From: JAMLIN01 sp041676645
Lineage (GTDB): Bacteria; Pseudomonadota; Gammaproteobacteria; Burkholderiales; Burkholderiaceae_E
Assembly: GCA_041676645.1 (NCBI GenBank)
Contig: JBAYRO010000004.1
Coordinates: 30,440-94,439 of the forward strand
Direction: 5' to 3'
Length of the DNA stretch: 64,000 nt
Positions 1 through 7,712 of this stretch are shown in pieces. Within the stretch, counting starts at the first letter, position 1. Each line of letters begins with the position of its first letter. The translations under genes and the position numbers were made by a program. Below the pieces are notes generated by a model, which ran no database searches, was not told where the DNA came from, and saw only the letters and a program-made list of their open reading frames with translations.

Positions 1-437
1 GGCACATCGCGTCGTCCGGTCAGGCGGATGCGCTCGAGCAGTGCGTCGGTCTCGCTGTTGATTCGGGTCAATGAGGAGACGGGGCGCAGCAGCGAGAACC
101 GGATGCCATGGCGCGCCATGGTGCCGATGCGCAGGTTCTCGAACACGGTCATGCGATGATAGATATTGGTGATCTGGAACGAACGCGACAAACCCATCCG
201 ATTGATGCGATGGGCCGAGCGGCCGGCGATCTCCCGCCCGTCGAGCAAGATGCTGCCGGCGTTGGGCGCGAACAAGCCGGAGACCAGGTTGAACAGGGTC
301 GATTTTCCCGCGCCGTTGGGGCCGATGACGGCATGGCGCTCGCCCCGCCTCACGCTCAGGTCGACACCGCGGATGATCCGCGCCGCCCCGAAGGATTTCT
401 CGAGCCCACGCAGCTCCAGCACAGTCTCGCTGCTCAT
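1..437 (-). CDS. livG: Branched-chain-type ABC transporter ATP-binding protein LivG (partial)
   Basis: This is the ATPase subunit of a branched-chain amino acid-type (HAAT) importer; the C-terminal part lies beyond the left edge. The visible 145 codons begin MSSETVLELR, carry a Walker A motif GPNGAGKST at residues 39-47, and continue through the LivG-typical stretch GLSRSFQITNIY. The ATG overlaps the stop codon of the LivM gene (ATGA), which suggests translational coupling. It closes the visible order substrate-binding protein, LivH, LivM, LivG; a LivF would be expected off the window. The Walker B and signature motifs cannot be checked because the gene is cut. Confidence 0.9.
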   Translation of the reverse strand, partial: MSSETVLELRGLEKSFGAARIIRGVDLSVRRGERHAVIGPNGAGKSTLFNLVSGLFAPNAGSILLDGREIAGRSAHRINRMGLSRSFQITNIYHRMTVFENLRIGTMARHGIRFSLLRPVSSLTRINSETDALLERIRLTGRRDV

Positions 438-1708
438 GGCGCCGGCCTCCCCTGGGCCGCGGCGCTCTCGCGTGCCTCGCTCCACAACTCCGCCACCTGG
501 TGGCGGACCCGCAGGAGCAGGAACAGCCCGACGATCCCCAGAACCAGTGGCAGCAACCATGTCAGCACGGAGAAGGGCTCCCAGACATACCCGAAGCGCT
601 CGAACGGCGGGAAGCCCATGTCGACCTGGCGCCGCGCCGCGAAATAGCGTGGCGAGAACAATGCCTCGAGGAACTCGATGATCATCACCGAGGCCGCCGT
701 GATCAGGAGGGCGGCGGTGGCCGCGATCGCATAGGGTCGGCCGATTCGCCGCCATGGGATATGCGTGCGCAAGCGCAGATGCTCCGTCAGTACGCCACCG
801 ATGCCGTGGGGCACGAACAGCACGACGAGGATGAAGATGACGCCCTGGTAGAGCATCCATGAGCGCGTGATGTCGCCGATGACATGGGCGAAGATCGTGA
901 AGATCACCGCGCCGATGGCGGGGCCGAAGAACACGGTCGAGCCACCAACGAAGGTGTGCAGGAGGACCTGTGCGGAAATATGGACTTCGAACAGCTGGTA
1001 GTTGGCCTGCTCGTTGGAGAAGGCGAGCAGGCCGCCGGCCAGCCCCGCGAACGTCGCCGAGAGCGTGAAGACGACCACCTTGGTCGCGTGGACGTTGTAG
1101 CCCATGAAGCGCAGTCGCTCCTCGTTGTCGCGCAAGGCCAGTGTCAGGCGGCCCATCGGTGTGCGCGTGTAGGCGTAGAGCAGGCCGAACGCGATCACGA
1201 CCCAGGCAAGGGTCAGGTAGTAGACCTCGATCACCTGGCCGAAATTGATTCCCCCCCAGGGCATGCGCATCGACGAGATACCCGCCTCGCCGCCGAACAG
1301 GCCCTCCCAGTGGGGGGCGAGCGCGTGCAGCATCTCGGCCAGCGCCAGTGTCACCAGGGCGAAATAGACGCCCGAGCGAATGGTCGCGAAGTAGCCGGTG
1401 AACAGGCCGACCACCATGCCGGCAACGGCGCCCGCCAGCGGTAGCAGTGGCGTCGGGAAATCGAGCCCGCCGCGCTCGATGGCGACCAGCAGGTGCATGA
1501 CCGCGAAGGCGCCGACGCCATAGAAGGCGGCATGGCCGAAGGAGAGCATGCCCCCCTGGCCGATCAGCAGATTGAAGGCCGTCGCGAAGAGGGCAGCGAT
1601 CAGCACATTGACCATGACATTCTGCAGGCCCACGTCGAGCAAGGGCGGCAGGCCGATGAGCACGACCATGACCAGCGTCAGGGGGAGGAAGCGCCAGACG
1701 AGGGTCAC
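434..1708 (-). CDS. livM: Branched-chain-type ABC transporter permease LivM
   Basis: Inner-membrane permease of a HAAT-type importer, 424 aa with a GTG start. It is hydrophobic throughout with roughly ten membrane segments and shows the family stretch FNLLIGQGGMLSFGHAAFYG near residue 46. Residues from about 330 form an extra C-terminal part with further membrane segments, which makes it longer than E. coli-type LivM cores; the other LivM in this window shows the same extension. It sits 4 bases after livH and overlaps livG by 4 bases, so the three are one transcript. Substrate cannot be read from the permease; the amidase and 2-oxoacid decarboxylase genes upstream suggest an organic acid or amide rather than leucine. 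Confidence 0.9.
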   Translation of the reverse strand: MTLVWRFLPLTLVMVVLIGLPPLLDVGLQNVMVNVLIAALFATAFNLLIGQGGMLSFGHAAFYGVGAFAVMHLLVAIERGGLDFPTPLLPLAGAVAGMVVGLFTGYFATIRSGVYFALVTLALAEMLHALAPHWEGLFGGEAGISSMRMPWGGINFGQVIEVYYLTLAWVVIAFGLLYAYTRTPMGRLTLALRDNEERLRFMGYNVHATKVVVFTLSATFAGLAGGLLAFSNEQANYQLFEVHISAQVLLHTFVGGSTVFFGPAIGAVIFTIFAHVIGDITRSWMLYQGVIFILVVLFVPHGIGGVLTEHLRLRTHIPWRRIGRPYAIAATAALLITAASVMIIEFLEALFSPRYFAARRQVDMGFPPFERFGYVWEPFSVLTWLLPLVLGIVGLFLLLRVRHQVAELWSEARESAAAQGRPAP

Positions 1709-1712
1709 GGCC

Positions 1713-2657
1713 TCAGTTCCTCTCGCCCATCAGGCCCGCCGGGCGCACCAGGAGGACGATCAACATGAGCAGATAGGGCACCGTGCCGGAGATCGAGGAC
1801 AAGGTCAGGGTGAACAGGCCGCCGACCGCACGCGCCCACTCGCCCAGGCCCACATACGAGAGCAGGCCCGCCAGGGACCAGTCCAGCCCGACGGCGAAGG
1901 AACTGAACACGCCGATCATCAGCGAAGCGACGAGACTGCCCGCGAGAGAGCCGAGCCCTCCGACCACCACGACCACGAAGACGATGATGCCCAGCTCCAG
2001 CGCCATGTTCGGATTCGTGGGGAAAAAGGCTCCCGCCACCGCGCCGGCGAGGCCGGCGAGGCCGGCGCCGACGCCGAACACGCCCATGAAGACCAGCGGT
2101 ACGTTATGACTCAGCGCCTCCGCCATGACGGGCAGCCGCTCCGCGGCGCGTACCACCAGTCCGACGCGCGTTCGCGAAAGCAGCAGGTAGAGCGCCACGA
2201 ACATGGCGATCGCGACCAGGCCGATGAAGACGCGGTAGAAGGGATAGTCGGCGTCGAAAATGGTGAAGGCGGCGAAGCGTAGATGGTCCGGCATCGCGTA
2301 GTTGACCGGAAAGTCGCCGTAGAACAGCTTCACCAGTTCTTCGAAGATGAAGGCCAGCCCGAAAGTCAGCAGCAGCTCGTGGGCGTGGCCGTGGGAGTGG
2401 ACCCGGCGCAGGAGATAACGCTCGACGAGCACGCCGATCATGGCGACGAGAACAGGCGCGACGAGCAGTCCCACCCAGAAGTCGATGTGGCGCGTCACCG
2501 TGTAGGCGATGTATGCGCCCAGCATGTAGAAGGAGGCGTGCGCGAAGTTGAGCACGCCCATCATGCCGAAGATGAGTGTCAGGCCTGCCGAAACCATGAA
2601 CAGGAGCAGGCCGTACACCACTCCGTTGAGGGTCGAGACGAGGATGAACTCCAGCAC
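1713..2657 (-). CDS. livH: Branched-chain-type ABC transporter permease LivH
   Basis: Inner-membrane permease, 314 aa, partner of the adjacent LivM. It opens with the LivH pattern LNGVVYGLLLFMVSAGLTLI and has GVLNFAHASFYMLGAY near residue 35, followed by about eight membrane segments and the C-terminal RPAGLMGERN typical of the family. About 106 bases separate it from the substrate-binding protein gene upstream, and that gap holds only an imperfect GC-rich inverted repeat near 2719-2754. It matches the plus-strand LivH at 21250 in layout and motifs. Confidence 0.92.
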   Translation of the reverse strand: MLEFILVSTLNGVVYGLLLFMVSAGLTLIFGMMGVLNFAHASFYMLGAYIAYTVTRHIDFWVGLLVAPVLVAMIGVLVERYLLRRVHSHGHAHELLLTFGLAFIFEELVKLFYGDFPVNYAMPDHLRFAAFTIFDADYPFYRVFIGLVAIAMFVALYLLLSRTRVGLVVRAAERLPVMAEALSHNVPLVFMGVFGVGAGLAGLAGAVAGAFFPTNPNMALELGIIVFVVVVVGGLGSLAGSLVASLMIGVFSSFAVGLDWSLAGLLSYVGLGEWARAVGGLFTLTLSSISGTVPYLLMLIVLLVRPAGLMGERN

Positions 2658-2763
2658 TATCGAACCCGTCCTGGCTGCGTCAGGTTTCCGGCGACCTTGC
2701 CAAAGGGAAAGGACAAGAGGAAGGCGGAAGCGCGCGCAAGCACGCCTCCTTCGGGTACGACGA

Positions 2764-3999
2764 TCAGTCCGGGCGCTTCATCTTGCAGGAGTCCTGCACC
2801 GGATACATCGCGTCATCGGCCGGCACCACCTTGACCACGACGAAGCCCCACTTCGTGTCATCGGCGGGGTAGGCCGCGCCTTCCTCGACACGCGAAACCA
2901 CCACCGGCGTGACGATCTGGTGATCCTCGGTGCGGATCGACAAGGTGCCGTTGGAAGTCTCCAGCGTCGACTTCTCGAGTGCCAGCGCGATCTGCGTCAC
3001 GTCGATGTCACCGCCACCGAAGTCGACATTCTTCAGTGCGTTGCGCAGCATCGAGATGGCGTTGATGGTCTGCGGCTCGATGTAGACGGGGACGTGGCCG
3101 GAATAATCCTCATAGGCCTCGATCCATTCCTTTTCCTGCAGTTCGAGGTTCGCGAGGTTGGCGATATAGTGGCCCACCGCGGTCTCGCCGGCGTTGGCAA
3201 CCGAGCCGGGCAGGTCGAGGAAGGTGGTGCCGAAGCGCACGTCGAGCCCGGCAGCGCCGGCGGCCCGCATCAGGAGCAGCAGGTCGTTGGACCAGTTGCC
3301 GGTGATCACGGTGTCGGGTTTGGCGGCACGGATCTTGGCCACGAACGGCGAGAAATCCTGGATACGGTTGACTTCGTGCAGGTCGGTCTCGACCACCTCG
3401 TAGCCGCCGGTCTTGGCCGCCGAGAGAATCGCCTCCTGCATGTCTCGACCCCAGGAATAGTTCTGGTTGATCGAGTAGACGCGCTTGCCGAGTTCGCCCG
3501 TCTCCGACATGGCCGACACCAGCGCGTTGACGCGCATCGGTGCCGTGGTGGTGAAGCGGAAATGGTAGAAATGGCACTTGTCGCCGGTGAGCTCGAGCGC
3601 CTCCGCGCCGAGGTTCATGAACATGACCTCGTTGCCGGGATTGCGCAGATTGTGGCGGCGTACGTCCTCGGTGATCTGGCCGGCGATTGCCGATGAGGCG
3701 CCTTGCAGCACGATGTGGACGCCATCGGCGGCTGCCTGGCGGAAGCGGGCGGCGGCGTCGGTCGCACCACCAGCGTTGTCGTATTCGGTCACGACGATGG
3801 GGGCACCATTGAAGCCGCCCTCGGCATTGATCTGGTCGATGACATACTGGGCAGCGGTGGCGAACAGGCGACCGGTGGATGTCTGCGATCCCGACAGACT
3901 CTCGATGATGCCGATCTTCAGGGGTTCGGCGTGGGTCTCGGATACGGCAAGGCCGAGCCCCAGCGCGGTCGTGACGGCGAGCGTGGCAAACGCTTTCAT
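2764..3999 (-). CDS. ABC transporter substrate-binding protein (HAAT family)
   Basis: Periplasmic ligand-binding protein, 411 aa, for the LivHMG system downstream. The ATG at 3999 is chosen because a GGAG box lies just upstream and the protein then starts with a clean signal peptide (MKAFATLAVTTALGLGLA, cleavage probably after THA, residue 24). The mature protein begins EPLKIGIIESLSG, the usual type I periplasmic fold start. Cysteines in KCHFYHF and in the C-terminal DSCKMKRPD are shared with the second substrate-binding protein at 19860, suggesting a disulfide that defines this subfamily. A longer in-frame extension to 4179 lacks a signal peptide and is unlikely. The ligand is unknown. Confidence 0.92.
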   Translation of the reverse strand: MKAFATLAVTTALGLGLAVSETHAEPLKIGIIESLSGSQTSTGRLFATAAQYVIDQINAEGGFNGAPIVVTEYDNAGGATDAAARFRQAAADGVHIVLQGASSAIAGQITEDVRRHNLRNPGNEVMFMNLGAEALELTGDKCHFYHFRFTTTAPMRVNALVSAMSETGELGKRVYSINQNYSWGRDMQEAILSAAKTGGYEVVETDLHEVNRIQDFSPFVAKIRAAKPDTVITGNWSNDLLLLMRAAGAAGLDVRFGTTFLDLPGSVANAGETAVGHYIANLANLELQEKEWIEAYEDYSGHVPVYIEPQTINAISMLRNALKNVDFGGGDIDVTQIALALEKSTLETSNGTLSIRTEDHQIVTPVVVSRVEEGAAYPADDTKWGFVVVKVVPADDAMYPVQDSCKMKRPD

Positions 4000-4318
4000 G
4001 GTCCTGGTCTCCTCTCTTGCGTTCGTCCCCGGGGTGATGATGTTCGAGACGTCGTCTTCACCCAGGGCGACAGGCCGATCCTGGCTGCGGGATCGATTGG
4101 TGGGCTGTTCGCGCCTGCCGGCGCGTTCCCTTGGCATGAGGGCCGAAATCATCATACTGCCGCGGAATTCGCTCAACAACCGGCGGAAGTCCCCAATCTT
4201 CCGGCAGGGTCGCCCTGGCCTGGTTGACGGACCGTCCGCGCTTGTCTAGGTTCCCGGAGGCGACCATACGGTCGGCAGCAGGCGATTCCCGAGACCTGTC
4301 CACATGGAGGCATTCCCG
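4000..4318. other. Divergent intergenic region between substrate-binding protein and amidase genes
   Basis: These 319 bases must hold promoters for both directions. The ribosome-binding site of the minus-strand transporter operon is visible next to 3999, and that of the amidase gene at 4306-4310. A short perfect inverted repeat (CGCGCC, 4 bases, GGCGCG) lies at 4110-4125 and could be an operator. I see no convincing -35/-10 pair, no sigma-54 site and no small gene. Confidence 0.5.
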
Positions 4319-5722
4319 ATGGCACTCGACGATCTACCCTTTGCGCAAATCACCGAACTGGCGAAGGCCTATCGCAGTCGGGAACTGTCCCCGGTCGAGG
4401 TGGCACGCCACATGATCGAGCGAATCGAACGGCTCGATCCGGCCCTGCGCAGCTTCACCACGGTCACGGCCGAGCTTGCCCTGGCGCAGGCCCGCAAGGC
4501 GGAGGCCGATTTCGGGCGAGGCGAGGTGCGCAGCCCGATGCAGGGCGTGCCGATCGGCCTCAAGGATCTCTGCCATACGAAAGGCATCCGCACCACATGG
4601 GGCACGACCGTCTACGCAGACCATGTCCCGGCCGAGGATGGCACCGTGGTGCGCAAGCTTGCCGATGCGGGCGCGGTCGTGCTCGGCAAGCTGCACATGA
4701 CCGAAGGCGCGTTCTCGATGCACCACCCCGACCTGCCGGCGCCCCTGAATCCCTGGGGCGCCGGTCATTGGCCCGGCGTTTCATCGAGCGGATCGGGCGT
4801 GGCGACCGCGGCGGGGCTGTGCTTCGGCGCGGTCGGCACGGACACGGGCGGTTCGATCCGTTTTCCCAGCGGCGCCAACGGGATCACCGGTATCAAGCCG
4901 ACATGGGGGAGGGTGAGCCGACAGGGGGCCTTCGCGCTCGCGGCGAGCCTCGATCACATCGGCCCGATGACCCGCTCGGCGGCCGACGCCGGCGCCATGC
5001 TCGGCGCAATGGCGGGTACCGATCCGCTCGATCCCACTTCGCTCGAGGCGCCCGTGCCGGACTACCTGGCGCAGCTCGAACAGGGGCTGCGTGGCGTTTC
5101 GATCGGCTTCGATCCGAAATATGCCTACGACGTATCCGATGCTGACACACGGAAGGTCGTCGAGGATGCGCGCCGTGTTCTCGCCGAGCTCGGCGCGAGC
5201 ATCGTCGAAATCGAGATGCCGGCCAGCGTGACGTCGATGTACCGGGACTGGGCGGCGTACTGCGGCGTCGAAACCGCCATCGCTCATGCCGAAACCTACC
5301 CGGCGCGGGCGAGCGAATACGGCCCGGCCCTGGCGGGGCTGATCGACCTGGGGCTGGGGCTCGGTGCGATCGACCTGATGCGGATCGAGCATGAGCGACT
5401 CGCGTTCAAGGGCGCGCTGCGCAAGATCTTCGAGCGGGTCGACCTGCTGCTCGCACCGGTCCATCCCTTCGGGAATCCGACGAATGCCGAGCTAGAGGAG
5501 GTGTTCCAGCGGCCCGGCGGGATCGACGACGCCCTGCGCTTCACCGCTCCGTTCGACATGTCGGGCAGCCCCACGATCACCCTGCCGGGGGGCTGCACCC
5601 CGGCGGGACTGCCGATCGGATTCCAGCTGGTCGGGCGTCACCTGGACGAAGCGCTCCTCGTGAGGGCGGGTCATGCCTACCAGGGCGCAACGGACTGGCA
5701 TCGGCGCCACCCGGCCTTGTGA
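4319..5722 (+). CDS. Amidase (amidase-signature family)
   Basis: Hydrolyses a carboxamide to the acid and ammonia, cytoplasmic, 467 aa. The Ser-cisSer-Lys triad of the family is visible: Lys82 in GLKDL, cis-Ser155 in PGVSSSGSG and nucleophile Ser179 in TDTGGSIR, with the family's 24-residue spacing between the serines. ATG at 4319 is preferred over ATG at 4304 because GGAGG at 4306-4310 sits 8 bases before it and would lie inside the gene with the earlier start. The stop overlaps a possible GTG start of the next gene. Divergent from an importer and followed by a 2-oxoacid decarboxylase, it probably acts on an imported amide. GatA is an alternative family name, but no GatB or GatC is present. 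Confidence 0.9.
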   Translation: MALDDLPFAQITELAKAYRSRELSPVEVARHMIERIERLDPALRSFTTVTAELALAQARKAEADFGRGEVRSPMQGVPIGLKDLCHTKGIRTTWGTTVYADHVPAEDGTVVRKLADAGAVVLGKLHMTEGAFSMHHPDLPAPLNPWGAGHWPGVSSSGSGVATAAGLCFGAVGTDTGGSIRFPSGANGITGIKPTWGRVSRQGAFALAASLDHIGPMTRSAADAGAMLGAMAGTDPLDPTSLEAPVPDYLAQLEQGLRGVSIGFDPKYAYDVSDADTRKVVEDARRVLAELGASIVEIEMPASVTSMYRDWAAYCGVETAIAHAETYPARASEYGPALAGLIDLGLGLGAIDLMRIEHERLAFKGALRKIFERVDLLLAPVHPFGNPTNAELEEVFQRPGGIDDALRFTAPFDMSGSPTITLPGGCTPAGLPIGFQLVGRHLDEALLVRAGHAYQGATDWHRRHPAL

Positions 5723-5781
5723 GGCTTCGTCCCACCCTGCGACAGCACGCCCCGCAGGTCCATTCATTGCAACGATCCGAC

Positions 5782-6321
5782 ATGCCCGATTCCACCGCAA
5801 GCGGCCCCGACTGGCCGCAAGCCATCTTCCAGGTCCTCAAGCAGGGCCGGACCCGGCAGATCGCCTACGTGCCGGATGCCGGCCACTCCCATCTCATCCG
5901 CAGCGCCATCGCCGATCCCGATATCGAGGACATCGTGCTGACGACCGAAGAGGAGGGGGTGGCGCTGGCCTGTGGCGCCTGGCTGGGCGGCCAGCGGGCC
6001 GTGCTGCTGATGCAGAGCAGCGGCGTGGGCAACTGCATCAACATGTTCTCGCTGCTGCAGGCGGCGGATTTCCCGTTCTTCACGCTGGTGACCATGCGCG
6101 GCGAGTACGCCGAGTTCAACCCCTGGCAGGGTCCGATGGGCAAGGCTACCCGGGGTGCGCTCGAACTGATGGGCATCCAGGTGCTGCGGGTATCGCGCGC
6201 CGAGGACGTCGAGGATGTGGTGCGCGCGGGCTTCGATGCCGCCTTCGACGCCGGCGGCAGGGTCGCGGTGCTGCTCGGCCAGAACCTGGTCGGCCGCAAG
6301 GAATGGGAGCGCGAGCAATGA
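5782..6321 (+). CDS. ThDP-dependent decarboxylase, PYR-domain subunit (sulfopyruvate/phosphonopyruvate decarboxylase alpha-like)
   Basis: The N-terminal (PYR) half of a thiamine-diphosphate enzyme made as a separate 179-residue subunit, as in sulfopyruvate decarboxylase (ComD). The conserved glutamate that activates ThDP lies in TTEEEGVALACGAWLGG (about residue 57), and QSSGVGN and FNPWQGPMGK are typical of the family. ATG at 5782 is chosen because the sequence before it is not family-like; a GTG at 5719 overlapping the amidase stop is possible. The start of the partner subunit overlaps its stop by 4 bases. The substrate is a 2-oxoacid; whether sulfo-, phosphono- or plain carbon cannot be decided here. 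Confidence 0.82.
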   Translation: MPDSTASGPDWPQAIFQVLKQGRTRQIAYVPDAGHSHLIRSAIADPDIEDIVLTTEEEGVALACGAWLGGQRAVLLMQSSGVGNCINMFSLLQAADFPFFTLVTMRGEYAEFNPWQGPMGKATRGALELMGIQVLRVSRAEDVEDVVRAGFDAAFDAGGRVAVLLGQNLVGRKEWEREQ

Positions 6322-6929
6322 ACCCGCACACGACCGGCCAGGCCGGGGCCCCGGGACGGGTCGGGCGGCGCGAGTTCGTTTCGAAACTGCTCTCCGGCCT
6401 GCCCGATGCGCTCGTGGTGAGCGGCCTCGGCTCACCCACGTACGATGTGTTCGCCGCCGGTGATCGCGACACCAACTACTATCTCTGGGGCGCCATGGGC
6501 GGCGCCGCATCGCTTGGGCTCGGCCTGGCGCTGGCGCAGCCGGATCGCTCGGTGCTCGTCGTCACCGGCGATGGCGAACAGTTGATGGGCGTCGGCAGCC
6601 TCGCCACGATCGCCGTCAAGGAGCCGCCGAACCTGACGATCCTCGTCCTCGACAATGGCCACTATGGCGAGACCGGCATGCAGCGCAGCCATTGCGGGCT
6701 GGGCGCCGATCTCGTCGCGGTGGCGAAGGGCTTCGGCATCGCCGATTCCTTCGCGGTCGACAGCATCGCAGCCCATGAGGAGGTGGCCCGGCGTGTCCGG
6801 GCACGTGATGGCCTGGCCTTCGTGCGCGTCCTCGTCGGCACTGCGAGTTCGCCGCGGGCGCTGCCGCCGCGCGACGGGCCCTTCATCAAGAATCGTTTTC
6901 GCAGCGCCCTCGGCTTCGCGCCGTTCTGA
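6318..6929 (+). CDS. ThDP-dependent decarboxylase, PP-domain subunit (sulfopyruvate/phosphonopyruvate decarboxylase beta-like)
   Basis: The diphosphate-binding half of the enzyme, 203 aa, partner of the preceding subunit. It carries the ThDP motif beginning GDGEQLMG and ending LDNGHYGETG, with GAMGGAASLGLGLALA before it as in ComE and phosphonopyruvate decarboxylases. Overlap with the upstream stop implies coupled synthesis in equal amounts. The two subunits together equal one full decarboxylase. With the amidase they suggest amide to acid to 2-oxoacid to aldehyde chemistry on an imported compound, which is inference from position only. Confidence 0.85.
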   Translation: MNPHTTGQAGAPGRVGRREFVSKLLSGLPDALVVSGLGSPTYDVFAAGDRDTNYYLWGAMGGAASLGLGLALAQPDRSVLVVTGDGEQLMGVGSLATIAVKEPPNLTILVLDNGHYGETGMQRSHCGLGADLVAVAKGFGIADSFAVDSIAAHEEVARRVRARDGLAFVRVLVGTASSPRALPPRDGPFIKNRFRSALGFAPF

Positions 6930-7042
6930 GCGGCCGACCGATTCTGTCATCGACAATGAGAAGCATTCGCAGTAACATTGCGAACCAGGGCGAGCCTCGC
7001 CCCCGATCCGCCCAATCCGATCCGATCACGGGAGCCGCTGGC

Positions 7043-7495
7043 ATGGACGCGCCGAGCATTGCCCAGGATGTCGAACTGCTGGTCGATGAGCATCATGTCC
7101 TGATGCGTCACATCGGTCGCGCCCAGGTCCGCTGCAGCTAGCAGTTGCGGACGCAGGCCGACGAGATCGACCGGCTGCGCCGCGAGACGATGCGGCTGCG
7201 CGCCCGCCTCATGCTTCGCGACACCGCCATTGCCTGGGCGTGCCAGGACCGTGCCGGCTTCGAAACCCTCCGGGGCGAGCCGGAGGCGGGCGTCGTGGCG
7301 CCCGACGATGATGCCGGCGATCTCGAAGCGAGCCTGGCCGCGGCGGACCTGGTCATCTGCCAGACGGGCTGCCTGAGCCATGGCGCCTACTGGCGGGTGC
7401 GCGATCTTTGCCGTCGCACCGGCAAGACCTGCGTACTCGTCGAGCGTCCCGACGCCCTGCGCATCGTGCGCATCCGCCGGGGCGCGAGCGCCTAG
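7043..7495 (+). pseudogene. DUF2325-family protein interrupted by an in-frame amber codon
   Basis: One frame runs from an ATG at 7043 (GGGAG about 9 bases upstream) to a stop at 7493-7495 and would give about 150 residues, but a TAG stands in frame at 7139-7141 after 32 codons. Past it the frame continues with a leucine/arginine-rich helix (IDRLRRETMRLRARL) and then the DUF2325 core, DLVICQTGCLSHGAYWRV and RTGKTCVLVE. The TAG lies in the loop of a hairpin with arms GTCCGC (7127-7132) and GCGGAC (7147-7152). It may be a decaying gene, a sequencing error or a readthrough case. The C-terminal part alone could start at TTG 7145. Confidence 0.65.
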
Positions 7496-7560
7496 CATCG
7501 GGTCCGACCGCCTCGAAGGCCGCGGATCCGGTCTCCTCGCGGGGCCGATCCGGCGCCGCG

Positions 7561-7701
7561 CTGGACGCATTCGAGTGGGCGAAGGTCGTCCTGGCCGCGC
7601 TCTTGGTATTCTCCGTAGCTGAACTCGAAAAACTGGTGATTCGGCGGACCGGTGTTGCCGGGCGCCTGTCGGTCGCTGCGTCCGCAATCCAACCGTCCTG
7701 A
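7561..7701 (+). pseudogene. C-terminal remnant of a cation-transporting P-type ATPase
   Basis: In one frame these 46 codons end in a stretch (LDAFEWAKVVLAALLVF then SVAELEKLVIRR) that resembles the very end of P-type cation ATPases, where a tryptophan, a membrane helix and a conserved E-L-E-K-x-x-x-R sequence occur. Nothing upstream in this frame is ATPase-like: the phosphorylation motif DKTGT and the rest are absent. It is therefore a gene tail left by a deletion between the DUF2325 gene and the Mrp operon. The assignment rests on recall of the family tail and a short match. Confidence 0.45.
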
Positions 7702-7712
7702 TTCCCTGACCG

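Noticed and set aside
4110..4125. Short CGCGCC/GGCGCG inverted repeat as operator for the amidase/transporter region.
   Set aside because: Six-base GC arms arise easily by chance in this composition; mentioned only within the intergenic entry.
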